DNA from: Nymphaea colorata
Lineage: Eukaryota > Streptophyta > Magnoliopsida > Nymphaeales > Nymphaeaceae
Length of the DNA stretch: 64,000 nucleotides
Reading direction: 5' to 3'
Assembly: GCF_008831285.2 (NCBI RefSeq)
Contig: NC_045148.1
Location: 10,830,183-10,894,182, forward strand
Part shown: positions 1 to 14,400 of the stretch, in pieces
Numbering within the stretch: the stretch's first letter is position 1
Layout of the letters: every line of letters begins with the position of its first letter
Program-made: the position numbers and the translations under genes
Notes under the pieces: model-generated
Database searches by the model: none
The model's input: the letters and a program-made list of their open reading frames with translations, nothing else
What the model was told of the DNA's origin: nothing

Positions 1-4
1 TTCG

Positions 5-3000
5 TTAAAGAAGAGATCTACCAGGGTTGCCACTGACTCCAGAGATCTGCCTTTGGAGTGGAGGGTGATTAAAAGATTGTGAATTTTGGTGATAATCCAT
101 ACCCACGAGGGGCAATGACTGCCATCGATTCTGGTGCTCATTAGGCCCATAGTGAGAAGAAGGGTGACTATACATGTGTTCAGTCTTATGAGGGCCTGTA
201 CAGACCGTTAGAAAGCAATAATTAGGTTTGTATCAATCCATAATGGTGCTTGAAAATATTAAACATTAGCCAGATGCACATTCTGCACGCACTATACCTG
301 CATGATTGTTTGCAGCAAATCTACACCCTCCATCCACCTGGTCTTGCATATTTTCCATTCTACCCATATCATTGGAGAAATGTTCCCTAGGTCTTGAATG
401 CATTAACTGAGACGGACCTTGAAAAGAGGAAGAAGAGCTCTCTAGCCATGGCTGAAACCGTTGTTGTGGCTCAGAGTGGAGAAAGGAGAACTGATTGGAA
501 ACTGCACATGTTGGTGGGCGCACATGGAAATTCTTGTTAGGTAATCGTGGACCAATGATTGGCTGGATGTTGTTTCCAGTCTGCACGGTTAGAAGTGCAG
601 AATGTGAGCCACTATAAGGCCCAGGACTTCCGAAAGGACCAATATTTTGCATTCGTATTTGGGGATCCATAGAGCCAGAACAAGAATGTGGAACAGCATC
701 CAAGTGTGATGAACTAGCATGTCCCACAGCCTGCTGCTGGACAAACTGCTGTTGTAACTGGCCTTGGTAATTCTGCTCATACACAAGCTGGATCAATTTG
801 CGATATAAAAAATTGTTATCAGAATGTAAGAACAATAAATTTAGAAGTCTCCAACACGATCTGCACAATATTAAGAATGTAACAGGCAAACCATACTTAC
901 GTTTTTGTGAGCACAGTGTAACTCAGGTTCAACAAAGCAGTGAGAAATGGACGACTGGACTGGCAGGGGAGGTAGAGGACAAGACGATGGTTGCACAGCA
1001 GGTGGTGGAGGAGAAGAAGGCAGGGGAGGAGGAGATGGTGGTATCTCCTCTGGGAGAGGAGGCAGGTCTACTGGCAAAGAATGGCACTTATCAAACTGAG
1101 TGATGGATGATAGTGTGTTCTCACTTCTAGGAACATCACTTGCAGAGATCTCAGTTTCACAAGATGGTGAAACATCTTCCATTTCTAATTCTCCGTCAAC
1201 ATCTTCTAAAATATGTCGGTGCTTTTCTGAAGCAGGTTTGGCAATCTCTTTTGATTCCTCAAGGCTTTTACAGGCTTCCACTGGGGGCATAGCTGCAATG
1301 CTCTTTCCATCAGTTGCACTAATTTCCTCCTCGTCCTCAAGCAGGCGAGGCATGGTAAATCCCGAAATTTGCAAGCTTGTATTGCTGCAGCCAAGAAAAC
1401 GGTGTCAACTGAACAAAATCCAGAGAGCAAAAGTTAAACAAATAGGAAAATGAGAAAATACCTTCCATACTCATCTACAAGCATTCCCTCCATTTCCCTA
1501 AGAGGATCATTAAGTGCCCTCTCTGTCCTCAGTGTTCGTCTTGGTAGAATCCAACTGTCACTCAAAGCTTCAAGTTCTTGCATATGCTTTCTAACAACAG
1601 ACTCCGGGAGAGTTTTTCGCTCCAGCCACAATCTCAAGACCTTTCAAAAGGAAAATAAAATGAAAACAAAGCATTGTGGAAGGCCAAACATACATCAAGA
1701 GCCAAGTTCTCAAAAGGGCATGCCTTTAAGCATTGTCTGTGGTTCTCGCGTGCAGCAGTTCCAGGAGGAACAGCAGCTGATATTAGACGTGGAAGCACAG
1801 CTTGAACTGCAAACGAGTAAGATTCACCAGCGATACCTGAATGAGAAACCGCCATCAATTATCACTTCCAATCAGAAAAAACTTAAAAGATACCTTATCA
1901 AGAGGAGAAGAAAGTGCATGAATCATCTGAAATCATGAGAAAATAGGGAGATAAGCAACCAAAATGAGGCTTTCTACCTTTTTGACCCCGTGAGCACTGG
2001 ATAATAGAATCCACAAGAAAGAATAAGTCTACTTTCCGATGTAAACTTGGTTCACTTTCCAGATACCGCAGCAGAATATCAACTACCTGTCATAGAACGG
2101 ATATCCATAAGCACCAAAAGCTCATATGCAACAAACAGCGAGGGGCTAAGAATTGTCATCCAACCAAGCTATTCTCACAACATAAAGCAACACTACAAGA
2201 GGGCCGCTTATATGCAGCTCTGGACAGTATCCAGAAACAGAAATGCCATCTTGATCAACATCAAAAAACAGATTTTTCCCTCAGACCAATTCCCCATGTC
2301 TTTGGCAAATGACATGGAAATCCTTTCATGTATATCAAAATCTAAGTGGTCAAAATCTGACGTGCAGAGAACTTGGAAAAACAAAATTTTACATGTCAAC
2401 ATTTTTTAAAATTCTAATTTGACGAATGTAAAAAAATTGAAAAACACAGTCGGTCCCTGTGACGTGTGAACTAACTTGTCACTGGTTTGATGATATAGGT
2501 AAGTCGACATCCAACTCAACAGAGTAGTCGGACTAGTCCGTGGACTACCAAGAATTTTGGCTACAAATAACAAACCATTAGTCAAATCATTAGGCAAGAT
2601 GTATAGGATTATTTTCCAGCATCTAACAGCAATGCAATGAAAATTTGACGCAACATGAAAAACTAAATTTTCCAAGGGCAAAAAATAAAACTAAACTTGA
2701 CAAAGTACTAGACAAGATAGCCAAAATTATTTCAACTTTGAACTGCCTCCTAAGAGCCGAACAAGCTGGAAATGCTAAAATAGAGGTAAAGCAATTAGCG
2801 CAACTCCTATAACCAGTAAAATGCACAACATGCTCGTGAAAAAAGACAGGGAGAGAGAGACAATGTACTCACAGCAAATAATAATACTATTTCTTTGTGC
2901 CTAATGAACCATATGTCTATAGTGTGTTTTTTTTTATATATAGACCCATTTCTGGCTTTGTGTTATGAGAAAAACTGCAATGCAAATATGCTGCCTCATT

Positions 3001-6000
3001 CACATCCATTACCCATGCAAGTTGGCTTCTGCAACCATCATAGTAGACAGTGGAAGCTAACACCAGCCATTGAATCACAAGGACTAAAAACAACTACAAA
3101 GTCAACCGCCTTAAGCATACGCACCTCAACATACTGGAATTAGATAAGATAACTAAGTGAAACCAGTAGTTCAGCTGCTATGCGGTAGTTTATTACAACA
3201 TACATAAAGTTAAGGACTTTTATAAGCATTACAGAGATCTGTCATGTATTAGAAGTTAGAAACATAACAACCACCAAAATAAAGGTTATTGACAAAACAG
3301 GAACTGACCTCCTTAGCGATGCCATACTTTGCACAATCAATTGCAACACGAGTTGCACGACCAATACTATCTTTTGTCCTTGATAATGTAAACAGCATAG
3401 CTTCAAAAGATTTCAACACTGAGCTACTTTTTGCATTTTCAATGGCTCTATCCAAAGATTTCTCGGCACAACTTGGTCTGGGTTTGTCCTCCACATTGAA
3501 GGTATGAAGGGAACTGGCATCAGGGCTCATGCGGCTATTAATGAAAAACTGATGCTTCCCATCATCAGGCATAGCTGACGCCTTATGATGCAATGCTTCA
3601 CATGCAGGTGCAGATTGGCTAGATGCAAAACAATCAGCAGTCCTTTCTTCAGCTAAAGGAGAATGACGATTGAGGGAACCAGAGTGTGACAATTCTGCTT
3701 TTGATTGAGCAGCAAAAATCAGACCCCTCATAGGAATCAATTCTGAAACTAGATCGACATTTTCTACTCTTGGTGTGAGCTCAAGTCCATCTCTAGCTTC
3801 ATTTCTGCATAGAAAAAGGAACTCAAAGAAGTAAGAAACATAAATGAAACACATACACATGCATATATATGGACTTGTGTATCCAAAATTTCCTTGCACA
3901 CACAGTCAACATTCATTCTTATTTATTCTTTCATTTTTTTCCAAATCCAACCTTCTAGATTAGTTTACCGAAGGCTGGGGAAAGAAGTTGGCGCGTGGGG
4001 AGAGCTTCCAAAAATGTAGGAAGCGATAGGAATGAAGGGATTTGGCGGCTGGGACAGCTAGGACAGGTGAGGACAGATGGCTGACGCGAGTTTGGTAAGG
4101 GTCCGGATGGATGAAACGTGGCGGATCGGACGGCTGAGGTTAGAGCAAGTAGGGATTCTTCTTGATCACTACTTCCATATCCTTCCCTGAGGCATTTTAG
4201 CCTGAGACCCCCTCCCACGATTATAGTTTGGGGTTGGCTGGACTCAAGGGAGACGTTGCATTTCTTTGTAGCTTCCTCAGTCAGGAAGTTTCTTGTCGCC
4301 CCATTGTCAAGCAAGATTAACACCTTTTTCCCGTTTATCCTCCCAAACACCCGAAATGAGTTGGGCTTGTTAGGGTCTTGCATAGAGTGAAGAGACTCAG
4401 CCTCTGTAGGCTTTTCTTCTTTAACAGGAGTCTCTTCCTTTCGGCTCTCTTTCTTCTTCTCGGTTTTCTTTGGCTTTCTCTTTTGAATAACCTCCTCTTC
4501 AGACGAGGACGAGCTAGACTCATATGACGCACTAGTCGATGTATCACTATCTGTACAAGATCTGGTTTCCACATCACTGATCACTTGTACTCGGAAGTAT
4601 GATGGACATTTGTGGTACTTGTCCCATTTGCCTTCACACCTATAACACAGGCCTTTGCGCCTGTACTCTTCGATTTGCTGGGGTGTGAGGTAGCGTATTG
4701 GTGATTTTCGGCCCTGCCCTTGGTTGGGGCCTCTGATCACTCCCTCTTTTGTAGGGAGCTAACTCCCTCTTGTTGTTTCGAGAAGCAGAGGAATAGGAGT
4801 TTCTCTTCCTCTGTTTGTCAAACTTATGAGCCTTCTTTTCGGCTCTTCTTTCTTCAATTCTTTCCTCGTATAACCTGGCCATGGCAATGCATTCTTCTAA
4901 TTTTTCGAAGCGGTGTATCTTCATTTCCCACTTGATGTCACTACGAAGGCCTCCTTTAAAAGCGCCGATGAGGGCTTTTTCAGGCCATCTGACCATGCTA
5001 GCAAGACGCTCAAATTGCCTCTTGTAGGTCGGCACTGTAGTAGTCTGAACTAAATTCTTTAGATCTTCATCATAATCAATAAACGTGGAGTCTCCAAACT
5101 ATAGTTGAAGACTGGCCTTGTACTAGTCCCATGTTGGGTCGGCCCTATTATGATCGAACCACAAATAGTGAGTTGTGGCCTCTCCAGTCATGTTGGCCGT
5201 GGCTATCTCTATCCACTCTTCTTTTGGGACGTGGTGACAAAGAAAGTACCGTTCTGCCATGAATATCCACTCTCGCAGGTGTTCCCCATTGAATTTAGGG
5301 AACTCATATAGGTCTTGGGAACTAGGTTCACGATTGGTTCGGACATTCTAGTCGCAACCGGTCGGGTCCTAACAATTGGGTTAAGGCATCGCTCGAACAG
5401 GTTGCAGCGGGAGGAGCGGGAGGAGTGGGAGGAGCAACAAGGTCCGAGTGTGTGCTTGAAACGGATAAGTCTCAAGGTCGTTCTGAGCTAGTTGTAAGAT
5501 TCGCCGAGTTGAATGAAACCGAACCTATAGCGAATCCGACTTCCACGGCCCTTGGGGCAGTCTAGGACCACGAATCCTAGGCAAATTGCTAGGCCACTCA
5601 AGTCTAGCCTTACGCCAAATCCGAAGTTTGGGTGGCTACCCGAACGAGGTCTCCACCTTGGGCTCAAAAGGCTCAAGGGCGGTTCAGTTTGAGTTGGGCA
5701 CTAGGCCCGTTTTTCACTTCGCGCATTTCCTTTTAAGCGTATGGATTTGGATTTCAAGCATTGTAAGAACGGAGCGGGTTTGTGCTCCGATTTGATTCTT
5801 TTGGGTTTTGGGTAGAGGAACCGGTTCGGATCTTGTGAACGGCGTCCACTTAGCAAGTGTATATATTGTTTTAGATCTTTGTACAAACCATGCAATTTGG
5901 AAGTAAAGAGTTCATTTTCATGAATTTCTTCTCTCTTCTTGTGCTCCTCTCCTCTCTCACGCACTCCCCTACCCGAGGCGTGTTCTCCTTTCCCCTTCGC

Positions 6001-6640
6001 ACTCCCTTCCCCGCGTGGTGCTTCTCCCCTCTCCCGAATCCCTTTGGTGTCTCGACGTCCTCCTTGGAAGCGCAAGCATCTTCTCCAAATACCCGACGAC
6101 TTTTCCTCCTTCTCCCTCTCGGTTTCTACCTTCTTCCTCACCCATTCGGCCAACGGACTACGGCAAGGACTCCCTCGAAGCTCCGGCGACTAGCGGTGAT
6201 CTTGACCACATGCAACCCCTCTCAAATCGGCAAAAAGATACTGGTGCCTTTATCTGAACCCCACGGGTGTTGAAAGGCCGGATCCTCATTGGGAAGCTTG
6301 AAGAAATTCGTCTAGGCGGACTCCTTCAAGATCGACAAGTACCAAAGGTTAGTCTCCAAGGTTCCGAGATTGATTGCAATGGCCAAAAATGCCCTGAATT
6401 TATAAGCTTAAAAAAACCCTTTTTTGTTAAAAAACATAGATGAACAATCAATCTGTAGGTTTTCTGCATATACAAATAACACACCCAAATTCACAAGTAT
6501 TTCAGGTCATACCCATATTGTATACATAATTACATATAATCAAGTCTAGAAAATAGAAAACACCAACCCTGTACATATACAAACAGCATGTCATGTATCT
6601 AATTGCAAAAGCACGTATGCATATAAGATAAACGGCATCC

Positions 6641-6695
<55 letters not shown>

Positions 6696-9600
6696 CCTCA
6701 GGCATTAAAATGAGAAGTTTGTTTTTCTTTGGAAAATCTCACAAAGTCAAAAAATTAAAAATATAAAAAAGTACAAAAATATGGAAATTTGAATTTACTG
6801 ATTTTCTTACAAAAATGCAGTGTTGTACGTATCATACAATACGTACCGTATTGTTTTAAAAAAACGGTATGATACAACCCCCATATCGTAAATAAAGGGT
6901 GTATCGTTTCTGTATCGCCCGTATCGTGCGATACAGGCCCTGTATCGTACGATACGGAGCGATACACCCCGTATCGTACGAAACGGGCTGATTTATAGCA
7001 AAAGGGGGGCCGAGACCTACTTATTCGGCTTCTTTTGAAAAAAAGCCTCCATTCTTCATTTCTCAAGCTCGGATAATGCCGTCAGGGAGGGCGACCGTCC
7101 ATTTTTACCATCAAAAAGTTGATTTTCACCGTGAAATCGAAGATTAAGGGGTCGATTTGTGCGTGGGTGGTTGATTTTCGTTGGGAGGAAAGGGGTTTTC
7201 TTCATTTCTTCTTCGTAAGGTATGAAATCTCATGTTTTTACCATGTATTCATAATTTTTTACCGTATAATCGTAGACTGAAAGATTTTGAGTGTTTTTTA
7301 TTAAGTTTACCATAAGATTTCGTTTTTTTTTTTTTTTTTAAGATATGGATCCCACATGGCAATGGTGCGAAAGGGTGAAGGAGAATAACCGTTTGAAACT
7401 CAAATGTAGCTTCTGTGGGAATACATTTTGAGGGATTAGTAGAATGAAACACCATTTGGTAGGGACCTCCAAAGATGCGTCTCCTTGTGTTGGAGGACCA
7501 AACAAACCTTTGCCTCCGTATGTGCGTCAGCAATGTTTAGATATGCTTCATGCTTTACATCAAAAGAGGACACAGAAAGAAATTAAAGAGACAGATGTAG
7601 GCTATAATGAGCCTTTGGAAGATGAAGAAGAAGAGGAAGAAGCTTATGAATGTGATGATGAAGATGATAGCATTCTAAAAACAGATTTGGAGACCTCAAG
7701 AGGTAGAGATTGTAGAGAAAAAGGGATCATGTATGAAGGAGGTCGATCTAGCGTAACGGGAAGGAAGAGAAGAGGCGCAGCAGATAGGGCCAGGCGTGGT
7801 ATGCGACCACCTACTGGTAGAGTTCCTACTGGTAGGTCTAGTGTTGGCTCTATTAAGAGCTTTTTCCCTTCATATACTAGCCCAGGTGGTCAGCCGCAAA
7901 TTCGTGCTGCTATGACATCTAAAGATATGCTATATCAAGCACAAAAGATGGTAGGGAAATGGTTTTATGATGCATGTATTACATTTAATCAAGCTAATTC
8001 TTTTCAAGCTAATTCTTTTCAATTCCAAGCCATGGCAGATGCAATTGCTTCTATAGGCCCCGGATTCAAAATGTCATCATATCATCAGTTGAGGGTAAAA
8101 TTCTTCAAGATACAGTGAAAGAAGTGTCTGAACATTGCGATCAATTGAAATTATCTTGAAAGGAAACAGGTTGCTCCATTATGTCAGATGGATGGACTGA
8201 TACAAGGTCAAGAACACTTGTAAATTTTCTTGTTTATTGACCTAAAAGTACAATGTTCTTGAAATCTCTTGACTTGTCTGATGTTCCTAAGACTACTGAG
8301 ATTTTGTTCAATGTTTTTGATAATGTCGTACAAGAAGTTGGACCTGCAAACATTGTACAGTTTATTACAGATAATGCTGCAAATTATAGAGCTGCAAGAG
8401 ATTTGTTATTTCAAAAGTATGAAACATTCTTTTAAAGTCCATGTGTCACTCATTGTGTTAATCTTATGCTTCAAGATCTTAATGAGATGCATAATATGAA
8501 ATCAGTCATTGACCAATGTCAAGAGGTAACAAAATTTATCTATAATCATGTATATGTATTGAGTTTGATGAGAAAGTTTACAAAAGGAATTGAATTGATA
8601 CCACCTGCACAAACTAGATTCGCCACAAATGTATTGACTATGCAGAGTGTGGTGAAACAAAGAACTCCTTTGAGGCAGATGTTCGCTAGTGAAGAATGGG
8701 TTGCATATCCAGGTTTAGGGTTTAGGGTCATGCTCATAAAACAAATGCTTCTTTAGTTGTGGATATCATATTTAATAACGAATTTTGGGAATCATGTGTG
8801 AAGCTATTGAAAGTTTGTGTTCTGTTAAAGAAAGTCCTCAGGTTAGCTGACAGCGAGGATAAGCCTTCCATAGGGTACTTATATGAGGCCATGGATAAGG
8901 CAAAAGAAGCAATTCGAAACAACTTAAAAGGAAAGAAAAAGTTATATATGCCCATATGGAAGATGATAGATAAACGGTGGACTGGACAGCTTCGTCAACC
9001 TCTTCATGCAGCAGCTTACTATCTAAATCCTATAATTAGATTTTCCCCTACATTTAAGATGGACAGAAAAATCTTAAGTGGTTTGTGGATTGTATTAACG
9101 TGTTAGTGGCAGATTCTAGAGAACAAGATGCTGTCAGCAATGAGTTAGATCTATATGATACTTGTTATCGGGGCATGGGACAACCTGTCGCCGTTCAAGC
9201 CAAGACAACCATGCGTCCAGGTAAATACATAGAAATGTTTAATTTACTTTGCATTTGTTACATTTGATTCTTTTAGAACTTTCACATTGATTTGTTATAA
9301 CGTTATATTTTTGTTTAGATTTGTGGTGGAATAGGTATGGGTTTGATTGTCCAAACCTAGCACGTTTTGCAATCAAAGTCCTCAGCCATACGTGCAGTGC
9401 TAGTGGATGTGAAAGAAACTGGAGTGTGTTGCAACATATTCATAGCAAAAAAAAAGGAATAGGCTCGAACATAAAAGGTTGAATGACCTTGTCTTTGTTC
9501 GATATATTATGAGGTTGAAACAAAGGTAATATACTAATATAGCTTAATGTTTACATTTTTTGTACAATATATTTATATGAAATTATATATTAACAAGTTT

Positions 9601-11435
9601 TTCTTATGTAACATAGAGAATTACAAAAAACATCAACAAGGAAGCACACATCTCAGTTCGATCCTATCAGCTTGGAAAACTTTGACGATCTGGAGCCATG
9701 GATTGAGGAAGAACCGGCTACAATATTTGATGATAAAGATCTTCAATGCTTCAACCTTGAAGCTGAAGCAACAAAAGGCTTTGTTGATGAAGGAGAGTCT
9801 GCTAGTGCTACTGCTGGTGTTGAATATGTTGGTGAGGATCTTCCAATTATTGACGATGAAGATGAAGAAGAAGATGAAGATGAAGATGATGAAGATTATG
9901 AATGATGAATCATTATATGTATCGAACCACTTAAGAGTTATGAATCTATGGTTGTTGAACACTTGAATGTTTTATCACTTTATGACTTATGCTTTGTTGA
10001 TTGAAATTGAATGATATTGTTATGAATTTTGATGTCTATGAAGTATGAATGATGAACCGTGAACGCGTAAGTTTATAGCATTTAGCAATAATAAGTCTAT
10101 CATTATCTAAAACATGTTTTCTATGAAGAATTTATTATTTTTATTTTTTGTGATTTTTTTTATGAATTTTTCGATTTTTTTTAATTTTTTTCTGATTTAT
10201 TATTATTATTTTAAAAAAAATACGATACGGTATCGATTTTGCGTAGGTCTCGGGCCCCCTTTTGCGTTTTTAGCCCGTATCGTACGATACGGGGTGTATC
10301 GCCCCGTATCGTACGATACGGGCTGATACACCTCCTTTTTACGATACGGGCCCTGTATCGTACCGTTTTTTTCAAACGAAACGATACGTATCGTACGATA
10401 CGGGGCCGTATCATATGATACGTATAACAATGGTTACGATACGACGTATCTTAAAGCCCGACCGATATGCCTTACGATACGCGTTTTACAACATTGCAAA
10501 AATGTTGATCAAAAATCCAAAATAGTTATTATAATATCAAAATCAGCATAAAAAATAAATATATAAAAAATCTGAAAGAAATAAAATAAAATGTGATATT
10601 TCCATGTTGCCATTTTCTCAAACATCCTATTTTTTTCCTCATAGCTTCCCTATTTTCCGTGGAATGGATCTACTAATGCTTCTAAAACAGCTGATGTGCC
10701 CTTGTTAGCACAACCACAAAGTGCAGCTCCAATCCCTTTTCGCATTCTTTTGGAAAATAAAAATCACTGACATTATATATATATATAATATACACACACA
10801 CATACATACATACATTATTACATACATACATACATAGTTGCACAGCTAACACAAGAACATATATAGGTGGCTATCAGCCCAACAATAAAACCAACATTAA
10901 TCCTTTTAAAATTATTTTATATGGATCCATTTTTAATCATCCAATCATGTGATGGGACAACTTGTCATGGTGCCAACTCATGGTGTGCACAATCGTACTC
11001 ACATTCCTTGGCATTCATATTCCAGAAATCCCTGTATACATATATTGAAGACACATTCTTTCAAAGTTTCAAACACACAAACGTGCACACACCTAAGTTG
11101 TCAAAATTGGAAGTTGGACACAAGTCAGTCAAGACCCTAAGAGCTAAAAAGAGTAATCAGAACTAGTCAGTAACATTTGGTGCAAGTCAATAAAATATGT
11201 GTGTATGTGTGTGTGTGTGTGGAAATAAATATAGAAACATTATATCTATACAAAGAATGCACACATATATTTATAGGTCAGACAGACGATCAGTCGGCTC
11301 ACCAATGACTAGACTAACTAATTGGCTAGTCTGTCCAACTAGTCACTTGTTTGAAACAAAGGTTGTCTAATGACTGACTCAATTCCGTAGTCAGGATTTA
11401 ACAACTAAGACACAAACATGTGTGTGCGTGTGTGA

Positions 11436-11476
<41 letters not shown>

Positions 11477-14400
11477 TGTTTTATATAACCTGGAACTACC
11501 TGTGCCTGATTTTGATTCTAGTGACTTGTCCAAACCTAGGAAATCCTAAGCGCTGTATGCATGTGTGTGTCCATGTGTATGTAGAGAAGCTTTTATGGTA
11601 GGACCATAGGAAAAAAGTCAAATCTCGAAGAGAGACTGTAACATACAGTTTGAGTAAAAATCAGCTAATATTTCACAGATGAAAGTGAAATAGAAACTTC
11701 TTGATTAGAAATGAATGGACCAAGCATGGATAGAAAAAGAGGTTTTACCGAATCAACTTAGCTTGACAGGGATATGCTCTAGCCTATAGGTTTCTTGACA
11801 CTCTGCATAAATTACCCTACCCTGACAATGCTCATAGGGAACTGGTCCACCTAATGGTTTCCTAATATACTGGATAAGCTACCGACCGCATCATGATCAA
11901 GCTTATCAAAAACTAGCTCACTGGTAAAAATAAAGCTGTTGAAAGTGCATGTGTTTATGTGTATTCTAAATAAGAAAAGAGTAGCAAAAATACTGACCTA
12001 CTAGTCAAGTCAGTACCCTCCTCTATCTGAGGTTTCAAAGACACAACACTGTTGCCATGTTTTGTACTTGAAGTGCAACTGTCCTCCTCGGGTCTAGCCA
12101 TCACATGTAAAGAGTCTCCATTGCCCTTTTCCAATGGAACATAATTTCCCTCCTGAAGTATTGGATGCTCAGGTTGACACTGTCCAACTGGATGCACTTT
12201 GGGAGTTTCTGTATTTTCAGAGAGCCCCTTCCTGAAATTCTCACATGATCTGTTCACTTCCACAGTATCTACTGTCAATGCAGATCCACTTTCAGTTGGC
12301 AGCATAGGATCTGTGGAACCATGTCGCCTGGGAGATGACGAATCAACTGACACACCTTGAACAGAAGTAGAACTAAGCTTGCTTTCTGTGAGAGAACAAG
12401 TTTCATGAGTATCAGAACAAAAACTCCCTTCAATTTTTTCACCTTTATCATCTGCCACCATGATAGCCTCATGCAGTGAACCATCATGGCCTTTAACATT
12501 ATAGTCATGCAGTTTTTCTTCGGAGCATGTTTCAACAGGTAAGCCAGGTGGCTCAGATGCTGAGGGTTCAGAAGCATCAGTAATCAATCTCACATGAACA
12601 TGGGGCTTTTGAAACATTAACCCAATCGGAGTCTCAAGACTATCAACACTACCATCTACAGATGGATTATGAGTGTTATTCTCTACAATGTCAATTCCAC
12701 TACTACTGTGCACTTCACTTGCTTGCTGGTGGTGTTTAACTCCCTGAACCTTGATGGAGGTTTCCGCAGCCTCAGCAACATTGGCCGACATTGCTTCCAA
12801 AGCACGATGAAGACGCTTAGAGGGTGGTAGAGATGCTTCATTGTCTACAGAGCCAATTAAATGATACTTTTTTGCTTTCCATGGCAAGCAAGCACCATTT
12901 TCTTTAGGTTTTAGATTATCCATTGACACTGACAAACTGGTACTAGATTCCTTATCCCCTATAGTAGAGCTAATGGACATATGGGCATCACCAGCTCTGG
13001 ATAAGGTGGCCAAAGATAGAAAGTTACCCTGGTCTTCTGTTGAATTCTTCTCTGCAGCATCCAATGAACACTGTTCACTTTCATCTTTCAAGGGCTTTTC
13101 CATACGTACCCTTGCCCTTTTCACCAAAGGCAAGTGTTCATCTCCATTTACAACAACAAAATGTTCATTGGCCTTGAAACATGTATCTGGTGACCACAAT
13201 GGAGAACCCTTACAACCAGTACTTAAGGGGATTTGTTGACTGCTTTCTAAAGTGTCCAGTAAAGCTCGCTTCTTGTGAGGTTTACGTTTCTTCTTGAAGA
13301 CAGCTGTCTTCACTTGACCATCATCCAGAGCTAAACATACTTTAGACATCCCCAAATCAGACAAAGGTAACATGCTGCTAACTTCAGTACCCTTGTCAGA
13401 TGATTCACCAATAAGCTCAGAAACTTCATTTTTTTCATTCGTACAATTATTGTCTATGTCAAATGTACAAGCTCCTCTTTTAATCGCTATACCAGATCTG
13501 CTACCACTACTGCTTTCAATGGCCACAAAAGATGTAGGTGAATAACTTAGATTGAAATAGGAGTTATTGGGATGTTTATCAGAGTCACTAATGTCCAGCT
13601 TATTGCTAAGGCTCTGGGTAATGGCAGATGAATCAGTACCTTTTTTAGCCAATTCACCAGACAATTTTCTGGCTACATTATTCATTTTTTCAGGCCCAAA
13701 TCCTTCTAAACGAAGTTGTGGATAACTTCCATCAGAGTCTTCCTCAACCAATGAAGGCTTCTTGGGTTCTAAATCTTCGGATGAAGTGTTACAATGCTGA
13801 GCTGACAGAAAATGTCTCGACAGACTAGATGTCTGCACTGAAATATTCCTTGATCTCTTCCTTGAAAACTTGCCAGCAAGAAAAGGAAGCTGCTCAGTTT
13901 GATTGGGGCCCCCATCATTCAAAATGTGCTCCCCAGAGACAAGACATGTATCTAGCAGTTCAGCCGGTCCTATTCTGGGTTCTGAAGCCTCTGCAGAAGC
14001 ATATGAATCAATTTCCATAAAAATATCTGATTGGGCTTCTGAGAGAGAAGGCAACTTTAAACAGGGGTTTGCCTTTACATCACTATTATCAGCACATGAA
14101 GTCGCCACTTGTGAAACACCAACATCTGATACTACACCATCATTACCCGACTCAACTTCATCTGCACGACTTTCTTTCATTTTTTCTGCCATTTCAATGA
14201 TCTCATCAACTGCACGAACAAAATCTGCACCCTTTCCTTGACATTTTATTAGCAAGGAGCTCTTTTTGTCTTCTGTGAATGGTTCAACATCAGAAGGATT
14301 GCAGAATGCACTGCACAAAAGAGCACCAGGTTAATGAACAACTATGAAAGGGACCAAAAACGTATGGAACTAACTAAATTCAGGATGTTCATTATGCATG

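Larger units (their letters stand above)
3805..11997 (-). other. HUA2 intron 3, 8.2 kb, transposon-rich
   Basis: The donor GTCAGT follows the long exon 3 and the acceptor CTATGCAG precedes exon 4. Phase 2 is preserved across it. It contains a Ty3/gypsy gag-protease remnant, a 3.7-kb hAT element with palindromic ends, a 0.3-kb hAT MITE, an AT tract at 6642-6693 and a TG tract at 11427-11477. The stretch 11410-11997 outside these holds nothing I recognise. Confidence 0.85.

Noticed and set aside
5701-6273. Overlapping 80-150 codon open frames on both strands beside the gypsy relic.
   Set aside because: They are Arg/Ser/Pro-rich with no family resemblance and arise from a GC-rich stretch; kept only as possible leader or LTR sequence.
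9547-9966. 139-codon open frame on the plus strand next to the acidic tail of the hAT transposase.
   Set aside because: It overlaps the real acidic C-terminal exon in another frame and its Lys/Met-rich content is a shadow of GAA/GAT repeats.
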